Below are positions 6,305-10,998 of a stretch of 10,998 bases of DNA, one piece after another. How positions within the stretch are numbered: position 1 is the stretch's first letter; the number at the start of each line of letters is the position of its first letter. Position numbers and translations under genes: made by a program. The DNA is from an uncultured Collinsella sp. (GTDB lineage Bacteria > Actinomycetota > Coriobacteriia > Coriobacteriales > Coriobacteriaceae), in contig CAAETD010000066.1 of the NCBI GenBank assembly GCA_900758885.1, forward strand, positions 1 through 10,998, read 5' to 3'. The notes beneath the pieces are model-generated. The model was not told where the DNA came from. It was given only the letters and a program-made list of their open reading frames with translations, and made no database searches.

Positions 6305-6334
6305 AATATAGGTGCTCGTTTTTCTTAATGCCAG
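6305..6334 (-). promoter_or_regulatory. Candidate sigma-70-type promoter of the PTS operon
   Basis: On the leftward strand, CTGGCA (6329-6334) as a -35 box and TATATT (6305-6310) as a -10 box are 18 bases apart. This would start transcription near 6298 and leave a leader of about 94 bases before the EIIBC start. A TTGACC at 6355-6360 is a better -35 box but has no suitable -10 box at the right distance. Confidence 0.4.
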
Positions 6335-6606
6335 CTTATTTCGGTAAACGCGCAGGTCAAAGCGTTGGTTATGCGATTTAGTTATGCGTTTAACCAAAAA
6401 TGAATCCTGCGATTTTGCCCTCGATTTCAAAAGTCAAGAAGTATTTGATTTTCTCGGTAGACGGCAGATGCGCATGCCGGTCACAAATTTCGACCCCACC
6501 CGTATGCCGCATTTGTTGCATACTCATATGAAAGGAAAAAGCCGCTCACCGAAGCGTATCCTTCACCAAGACTCAAAGTCATCATGTTGGAAAATGCTCA
6601 TCTGTC

Positions 6607-6614
6607 GGAAGGAG
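6607..6614 (+). promoter_or_regulatory. Ribosome-binding site that sets a GTG start for the LacI-type gene
   Basis: GGAAGGAG lies 5 bases before the GTG at 6620. The alternative in-frame ATG at 6584 has no comparable site and would add 12 residues ahead of the helix-turn-helix, where LacI-family proteins normally have only a few residues. The GTG start is therefore preferred. Confidence 0.75.
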
Positions 6615-6619
6615 TCGCT

Positions 6620-7630
6620 GTGGCAAAACAGCGCGTTACGATCGCAGACGTCGCTCGAGAGGCGGGAACCTCGACGGCAAGCGTCTCGTATTACCTCAAC
6701 GACAAACGAGAAAAGCTTAGCGAGAAGACGCAGAACAAAATCGCGCGCGTCATTAAGGAACTCGGATACGTTCCCAACGCCCAAGCGCAGACGCTCACCG
6801 GCAAGCAAACCCACGTCATTGCCATCATCATTTTGGATAACACCAACAAATGGGCGGGGCTCGTTCTCAATGGCATGGAGCAGGTCATGCTCCCCGCGGG
6901 CTACCAGACGGTCGTTTGCACGAGCAACTTTAACCCCGAGACCGAGCTCATGTACGTCGACAAGATGCTCTCGCTGGGCGTCGATGGCTTTATCATCCAG
7001 CCCACGGCAAACTTCAAAGCCGTGCATGACCGCATTAGACGCGCCGGCAAGCCGGTCGTCTTTTTCGATGCGGCCATCTATAGCCCAGGTACCAGCTGGA
7101 TCAAAACCAACCTTTACGACGGCGTGTACAACGCCACACAGGCACTCCTCGACGCCGGCTACGAAGATTTCTTTTCCATTGCCGCCAACATGACCGAAAT
7201 GCGCACCCGCATGGAGCGTTTTCAGGGGTATGCCGAGGCGCTGGCAGCGAACGGGCAGCTCTACAAAGCGATTCCCATCGATCACAACAAGCCGTCAATC
7301 AACGAGCTCACCGAATACTTTAAATTCAAGTTCAATCCCGCCAAGCGAACCCTTATCTTCGTGCAAAATCAGTGGGCACTTCCCCGTGTCTACAAGGCCC
7401 TCCAGCCAATGGCCCATCTGCTTCCGCAGCAAATCGGCCTTTTGGGACTCAACTGCGAAGACTGGACTAATCTCACCACACCGACCGTCTCCACCATCAT
7501 CGAGCCCGTCGACCAAGAAGGTCGCGAAGCAGCCGAGATGCTGCTCGCCCTACTTGGCGGAAGCAGCGAACCCGGCGAGCAGCGCATTCTCGAGTGCAAG
7601 CTCAACTGGCTCGACTCCACCTCGATCTAG
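6620..7630 (+). CDS. LacI-family transcriptional regulator
   Basis: This 336-residue protein is a LacI/GalR-type DNA-binding regulator, expected to act as a dimer in the cytoplasm. The N-terminal helix-turn-helix is VTIADVAREAGTSTASVSYY (6-25). It is followed by the hinge helix NAQAQTLTG (53-61), with Leu59 at the usual minor-groove position, and a periplasmic-binding-protein-like sensor domain from about residue 65 to the end. The positions matching LacI Tyr17, Gln18 and Arg22 are Thr19, Ala20 and Tyr24, so the operator should differ from lac. The GTG start has a strong ribosome site. It is transcribed away from the PTS operon across a 415-base control region, the usual arrangement for a local regulator, and probably represses the operon until a sugar or sugar phosphate binds. 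The effector is unknown. Confidence 0.92.
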   Translation: MAKQRVTIADVAREAGTSTASVSYYLNDKREKLSEKTQNKIARVIKELGYVPNAQAQTLTGKQTHVIAIIILDNTNKWAGLVLNGMEQVMLPAGYQTVVCTSNFNPETELMYVDKMLSLGVDGFIIQPTANFKAVHDRIRRAGKPVVFFDAAIYSPGTSWIKTNLYDGVYNATQALLDAGYEDFFSIAANMTEMRTRMERFQGYAEALAANGQLYKAIPIDHNKPSINELTEYFKFKFNPAKRTLIFVQNQWALPRVYKALQPMAHLLPQQIGLLGLNCEDWTNLTTPTVSTIIEPVDQEGREAAEMLLALLGGSSEPGEQRILECKLNWLDSTSI

Positions 7631-7635
7631 ACCGC

Positions 7636-7664
7636 GGGACAAATGAATCAGTAGCGTTTGTCTC
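7636..7664. repeat. Imperfect palindrome with GGGACAAA/TTTGTCTC arms
   Basis: The arms gggacaaa (7636-7643) and tttgtctc (7657-7664) pair with one G-U wobble and begin six bases after the LacI-type stop codon. No T-run follows, so it is a poor terminator. Its core matches the arms of the stronger hairpin at 3225-3255, which suggests a shared palindromic repeat family. With only two copies in view this is tentative. Confidence 0.4.
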
Positions 7665-7749
7665 AAATCTTAAGTATTTGTTCGACAGAACGGCCCCTGC
7701 TAGCTCCTGCTAGACTGGTAGATTCCCAACCATCTAGCCAGGAGCCTCA

Positions 7750-8718
7750 ATGTCGCGCAAGTCCGCCTACAAGCAAGCACTTTCCATCGGCACCGCCGTG
7801 GTGCTGGGGTTTGCGCTGTTTACGGGATCGCTCGACGGAGCTCCCAAGCTGCTGTCGCCGCAAAGCGATGAACAGGCGGCAGCCCTGGCCGAGAAGCAAA
7901 ACGAGAGTCCCAGCCGCACCGACGACGAGGCGGACCTGGTGGCCCGGCTCGAATCGGGAACAGCGAGCTCCGAGGACTCCGGCGATGGCTCCGAATCCAC
8001 CGCGACCAACAACAACGGCAACGTTGCCTCCGCGGGCGGCGCCGCCACCCCCATCGACGAGGTGGAAAACCCCAACCTCAACCGCGCCCGCGGTGTTTAT
8101 CTCAGCAGCATTCCCGACTATGCCGGCAACCCCTACGTTGCCCTTCGCGCCGACAGCACGCACCCGCTCGGCACGCCGTCATTCACGCTCGATGAATACG
8201 ATCGCGCCACCGAAGAGGGCTGCTTTAAGAAATTCTCCAAGCTCGACAGCTCGGGCCGCACCCGCAAAGCGCTCGCCTGCGTGGGCCCCGAATCGCTCGG
8301 TCAAGGCAAGCGCGGCGATATCTCGCGTATCCATCCTGCCGGTTGGCACCAGCAGCGCTACGACTTTATTCCGAGCCAGAGCCTCTACAACCGCTGCCAC
8401 CTCATCGCCTGGTCGCTCTGCGGCGAAAACGCCAACCGCAAGAATCTCCTCACCGGCACGCGCTATCTCAACGAGACGGGCATGCTGCCGTTTGAAGAGC
8501 AGATCCTCGACTACATCCGCGACACGGGCAACCATGTGCTCTACCGCGTCACGCCTATGTACAACGAGGAGGAGCTCGTCTGTCGTGGCGTTCGTCTGGA
8601 AGCACAATCAGTCGAGGACCACGGCAAGACCCTCTGCTTCCACGTGTACTGCTACAACCTGCAGCCGCATGTGCGGATCGACTACGCCACCGGCCGCAAC
8701 CAGGCATCCGGAGACTAG
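7750..8718 (+). CDS. DNA/RNA non-specific endonuclease, EndA/Endonuclea_NS_2-like, membrane-anchored or secreted
   Basis: This 322-residue protein looks like an extracellular nuclease. Residues 1-10 carry positive charges and about 11-28 are hydrophobic, a signal anchor or signal peptide. Residues 36-105 are a polar Ser/Asp/Glu/Asn/Gly-rich linker, probably disordered. The catalytic domain spans about 115-312. Its core reads YNRCHLIAWSLCG (213-225), then NANRKNLLTGTRYLN (227-241). His217 is the likely general base and Asn232 (in RKNLLTGTRYLN) the likely metal ligand. The usual motif in this superfamily is DRGH; here it is NRCH. Seven cysteines lie in the exported part, so disulfides are possible. 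An AGGAG ribosome site precedes the ATG by 5 bases. EndA-like enzymes act in DNA uptake, nutrient scavenging or degradation of extracellular DNA; the role here is not known. It appears to be a single-gene unit. Confidence 0.85.
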   Translation: MSRKSAYKQALSIGTAVVLGFALFTGSLDGAPKLLSPQSDEQAAALAEKQNESPSRTDDEADLVARLESGTASSEDSGDGSESTATNNNGNVASAGGAATPIDEVENPNLNRARGVYLSSIPDYAGNPYVALRADSTHPLGTPSFTLDEYDRATEEGCFKKFSKLDSSGRTRKALACVGPESLGQGKRGDISRIHPAGWHQQRYDFIPSQSLYNRCHLIAWSLCGENANRKNLLTGTRYLNETGMLPFEEQILDYIRDTGNHVLYRVTPMYNEEELVCRGVRLEAQSVEDHGKTLCFHVYCYNLQPHVRIDYATGRNQASGD

Positions 8719-8782
8719 TGCAGACTGCGCTGCCCGTAACCCAAAAAATGATCCGTTTTCCTCCGTCCCAAAGGGATCAAAT

Positions 8783-8814
8783 AAGGCCGCCCCGGTTACC
8801 CAGGGCGGCCTTTT
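8783..8814. terminator. Bidirectional terminator between the nuclease and EF-G-like genes
   Basis: The arms aaggccgccc (8783-8792) and gggcggcctt (8803-8812) form a perfect 10-bp stem with a 10-base loop. It is followed by tttt (8811-8814) rightward and by ttattt leftward. It lies between two convergent genes, 64 bases past the nuclease stop codon and about 33 bases past the EF-G-like stop codon, and should end both transcripts. Confidence 0.85.
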
Positions 8815-8847
8815 CGTCAGCACCTACATTGCAGGCAAAACCACACG

Positions 8848-10923
8848 TTACTTGGCGCGGCCCTCTTCATAGCGCTCGACCAGCTTGGCCTGAACGTCAT
8901 AAGGCACCTGCTCATAGCCAGCGGGCTTCATGGTAAAGTCGCCCGTGCCGCGCGTGATAGAGCGCAGGCGCGTCGAGTAATCCGTCAGCTCTGCCAGCGG
9001 CGCCTGGGCGATGACCACGGTATCGCCACGCTCATCGGTCTCCATGCCCGTCACGCGACCGCGCGAGGCCGAGATGTCGCCCATCACGGCGCCCGCGTAG
9101 CTCTCGGGGATAGTCACCGTGATTTCCTCGATGGGCTCTAGCACCACCGGGTCGGCATCGGCACATGCCTTGCGCAGGCCGATGCGAGCCGCCGCGCGGA
9201 ACGCCATCTCGTTGGAGTCGACGCTGTGATACGAGCCGTCATACACCGCGACGCGAATGCCCGTGAGCGGGTAGCCGGCAATGATGCCGTCCTTCATGGT
9301 CTCCTGGACGCCCTTGTCCACGGCGGGGATCAGCGAGCGCGGAATGCGGCCGCCCACGACCTCATCCACAAACTCGTAGCCGTCGCTCGTGCCGTCGGGC
9401 CCAATGAGCGGCTCCACGCGTAGCCAGCAGTCGCCGTACTGACCGGCACCACCGGTCTGCTTCTTGTGGCGGCCCTGGGCGCTTGCCGTGCGGCGGATGG
9501 TTTCGCGATACGGAATGCGGATCGGCACGCTTTTGGCCACGACCTTGGTGCGATCCTCCAAACGGTTGAGCAGCACCGAAACCTGCGCCTCACCCACGGC
9601 GGAGATGATAGTCTGGCCCGTCTCCTCGTCGCGGTCGATGCTCATGGTCGGATCGGCCTTGCAGGCTTTCTCGATAAACGTATAGAGCTTCTCCTCGTCG
9701 CCGCGGTTCTCGGCCTCGATGGCAATGCGGTACTGCGAGTTGGGGAACTTGAACGCCGCCGCCTCGACCTTGCCGGTAATCGAGAGCGTATCGCCCGTCT
9801 CGGCCGCCAGCTTGGGCGCCACGATGATGTCGCCGGCATAGGCGTGGCCGACCTCGGTCATGTCGCGGCCGCACATCACATACAGGTGAGCCAGACGGTC
9901 GCTCTTGCGCGTGCGCGCATTGATCAGCTCAAGGCCCGGCTCAAGCGTACCCGTCAGCACCTTGATAAAGCTGATGCGACCCTGCTGTGGATCGGCCAGG
10001 GTCTTAAACACAAAGGCCACCGGGCGGTCATCGTCACTCGAGATCTTGAGCGAGTCGCCGTCGATGAGCGGCATCTCGCCGTAGTCCGTCGGCGCCGGGA
10101 AGTACGTGGCGATGTCGTCCATCAGCGAGTTGACGCCCTGCTCCTTAATGCAATCGCCCGCAAAGACCGGCACAAAGATGCGCTCGGCGATCGCCTTGGA
10201 CAACAGGCCCTCAAGCTCCTCCTGCGTCAGCGTCTCCTCGCCTTCCAGGTACTTCATCATCAGCTCATCGTCGGCCTCGGCCACCAACTCGCACAGATGG
10301 TCATGGGCTTCCTCAGCCTGGGCACGATACTCCTCGGGAATCTCCGACTCTACGGCTTCGGTGCCGTTGCAATGGCGCGCCTTCATGCGCACCAGGTCGA
10401 TAATGCCGTCAAAGTCCTCGCCCTCGCCCCAGGGGAGGGTCACGGCGCCTAGGCGCGTGCCAAAGCGCTCCTGCAGCAGGTTCATTGTGGTCGTAAAGCT
10501 GGCCTCGGGACGCGACAGGCGGTTTACGAACACCGCGCGCGCCAGGCGCAGGTCCTCGGCGGCGTACCAAAGCTTAACCGTCGTCGGCTGCGGGCCGGCC
10601 TCGGCGTCGACCACAAACAGCGCCGTCTCGCAGACGCTCATCGCGGCAAAGGCGTCGCCGATAAAATCGGGGTAGCACGGGGCATCGAGCACGTTGATGC
10701 GGGCGCCCTTCCAATCGATCGGCGCGATGGTCGTCGAGATGGAGAATGAACGCTTGACCTCTTCGGGGTCATAGTCGAGCGTGGGCTTGGTGCCGTCGTG
10801 GCCGCCCAGGCGGGCGGTCTTACCGGAAAGGTGGAGCATGGCCTCGGCGAGTGAAGTCTTGCCCACCCCGCCTTGGCCTACGAGCACCACGTTCCTTACG
10901 TTGCCGGTCTTGGGAGCACCCAT
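8848..10923 (-). CDS. Elongation factor G-like protein (EF-G-2/FusA2 type)
   Basis: This 691-residue protein has the full five-domain layout of EF-G. The G domain covers about residues 1-280, domain II about 300-385, III about 395-470, IV about 475-595 (with the tip segment KKQTGGAGQYGD, 487-498) and V about 596-680 (with AVMGDISASRGRV, 612-624). The P-loop is GQGGVGKT (16-23), the glycine-rich form seen in EF-G-like paralogues, not the histidine-containing loop of canonical EF-G. Switch II reads DAPCYPDF (80-87), with Tyr84 where EF-G has its catalytic His. G4 (normally NKxD) reads NRLS (134-137), and the usual GSA of G5 is AGD (255-257). It is therefore a paralogue, probably not the housekeeping factor, and its function is unknown. 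A near-consensus AAGGAGG site precedes the ATG. Confidence 0.9.
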   Translation of the reverse strand: MGAPKTGNVRNVVLVGQGGVGKTSLAEAMLHLSGKTARLGGHDGTKPTLDYDPEEVKRSFSISTTIAPIDWKGARINVLDAPCYPDFIGDAFAAMSVCETALFVVDAEAGPQPTTVKLWYAAEDLRLARAVFVNRLSRPEASFTTTMNLLQERFGTRLGAVTLPWGEGEDFDGIIDLVRMKARHCNGTEAVESEIPEEYRAQAEEAHDHLCELVAEADDELMMKYLEGEETLTQEELEGLLSKAIAERIFVPVFAGDCIKEQGVNSLMDDIATYFPAPTDYGEMPLIDGDSLKISSDDDRPVAFVFKTLADPQQGRISFIKVLTGTLEPGLELINARTRKSDRLAHLYVMCGRDMTEVGHAYAGDIIVAPKLAAETGDTLSITGKVEAAAFKFPNSQYRIAIEAENRGDEEKLYTFIEKACKADPTMSIDRDEETGQTIISAVGEAQVSVLLNRLEDRTKVVAKSVPIRIPYRETIRRTASAQGRHKKQTGGAGQYGDCWLRVEPLIGPDGTSDGYEFVDEVVGGRIPRSLIPAVDKGVQETMKDGIIAGYPLTGIRVAVYDGSYHSVDSNEMAFRAAARIGLRKACADADPVVLEPIEEITVTIPESYAGAVMGDISASRGRVTGMETDERGDTVVIAQAPLAELTDYSTRLRSITRGTGDFTMKPAGYEQVPYDVQAKLVERYEEGRAK

Positions 10924-10998
10924 GATGACCTCCTTGCAGGGCCGCGCGCAATGCGCGACGCCAACGGGGAGAGTTCGCGGTCGGTGCCGTCCCGGGAG
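10924..10998 (-). promoter_or_regulatory. Upstream region of the EF-G-like gene
   Basis: The last 75 bases hold the AAGGAGG ribosome site (about 10929-10935) and a small cgcgc/gcgcg stem (10945-10949 and 10953-10957) with a 3-base loop. No convincing -10/-35 pair was found, and the promoter may lie beyond the window edge. Confidence 0.4.

Larger units (their letters stand above)
6205..6619. promoter_or_regulatory. Divergent control region between the PTS operon and its LacI-type regulator
   Basis: This 415-base non-coding region is more AT-rich than the flanking genes and holds several symmetric elements. They are the direct repeat ccgtttg (6242-6248 and 6273-6279, 31 bases apart), the palindrome cggaggcctccg (6249-6260), the inverted repeat ttggtta/taaccaa (6365-6371 and 6391-6397) enclosing a direct repeat gttatgcg (6368-6375 and 6381-6388), cggca/tgccg (6462-6479), and gtatgc/gcatac (6502-6523). 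Any of these could be a LacI-family operator. The sequence alone does not decide which. No clear rightward promoter for the regulator was found. Confidence 0.5.

Noticed and set aside
3247..6381. A very long rightward open frame (over 1,000 codons) antisense to the kbaZ-like and EIIBC genes
   Set aside because: It is in exact codon register with both genes, which are in phase with each other because the gap is 144 bases. Its stops would need TTA, CTA or TCA in the sense genes, and these are rare at this codon bias. The translation has no recognisable domain.
6384..7193. Rightward frame overlapping the control region and the LacI-type gene
   Set aside because: It overlaps the clear helix-turn-helix gene in another frame, and its product is rich in Ser, Arg and Pro, typical of out-of-frame GC-rich sequence.
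7658..8872. Rightward 404-codon frame over the nuclease gene
   Set aside because: It is an out-of-frame shadow rich in Ala, Ser, Arg, Pro and Thr and crosses the bidirectional terminator. The nuclease frame has the signal sequence, catalytic motif and ribosome site.
9466..10452. Rightward 328-codon frame opposite the EF-G-like gene
   Set aside because: It is antisense to a well-conserved five-domain protein and has no recognisable domain.

Overview
The window is a moderately GC-rich bacterial segment with strong G/C bias at third codon positions. It looks like chromosome from the class Coriobacteriia, for example a Collinsella-like gut anaerobe. The taxonomic guess rests on gene content and style only: split transketolase, a lone KbaZ/GatZ-like protein, an EF-G-like second factor and an EndA-like nuclease. 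I see no mobile element, CRISPR array, rRNA or tRNA.

Layout. Positions 1-207 hold no gene I can support, only two stem-loop terminators; the second ends the leftward operon. Positions 208-6204 are a six-gene leftward operon. In order of transcription it encodes a fructose-family PTS EIIBC permease, a divergent KbaZ/GatZ-family protein, a transaldolase, the N-terminal and C-terminal halves of transketolase, and a separate PTS EIIA. Positions 6205-6619 are a divergent control region. A LacI-family regulator (6620-7630) is transcribed rightward. A membrane-anchored or secreted DNA/RNA non-specific nuclease (7750-8718, rightward) and an EF-G-like GTPase (8848-10923, leftward) converge on a shared bidirectional terminator at 8783-8814. 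The last 75 bases are the upstream region of the EF-G-like gene.

How the genes fit together. The permease plus the distal EIIA would import and phosphorylate a sugar. The KbaZ/GatZ-like protein has no catalytic GatY/KbaY partner and no PfkB-type kinase nearby, so it is more likely a stand-alone sugar-phosphate enzyme (possibly a ketose-phosphate C4-epimerase) than half of an aldolase. Transaldolase and split transketolase would carry the product through the non-oxidative pentose phosphate pathway. The divergent LacI-type protein is the obvious candidate regulator. The substrate is unknown; tagatose or a related ketose or polyol is only a hypothesis.

The operon's spacing is uneven. The distal three genes (tktN, tktC, EIIA) are tightly packed. 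The proximal gaps contain strong RNA structures: a pseudoknot-topology pair of inverted repeats between EIIBC and kbaZ-like, a hairpin plus a T-run terminator-like hairpin between kbaZ-like and tal, and a GC-rich hairpin between tal and tktN. These suggest differential expression within one transcript.
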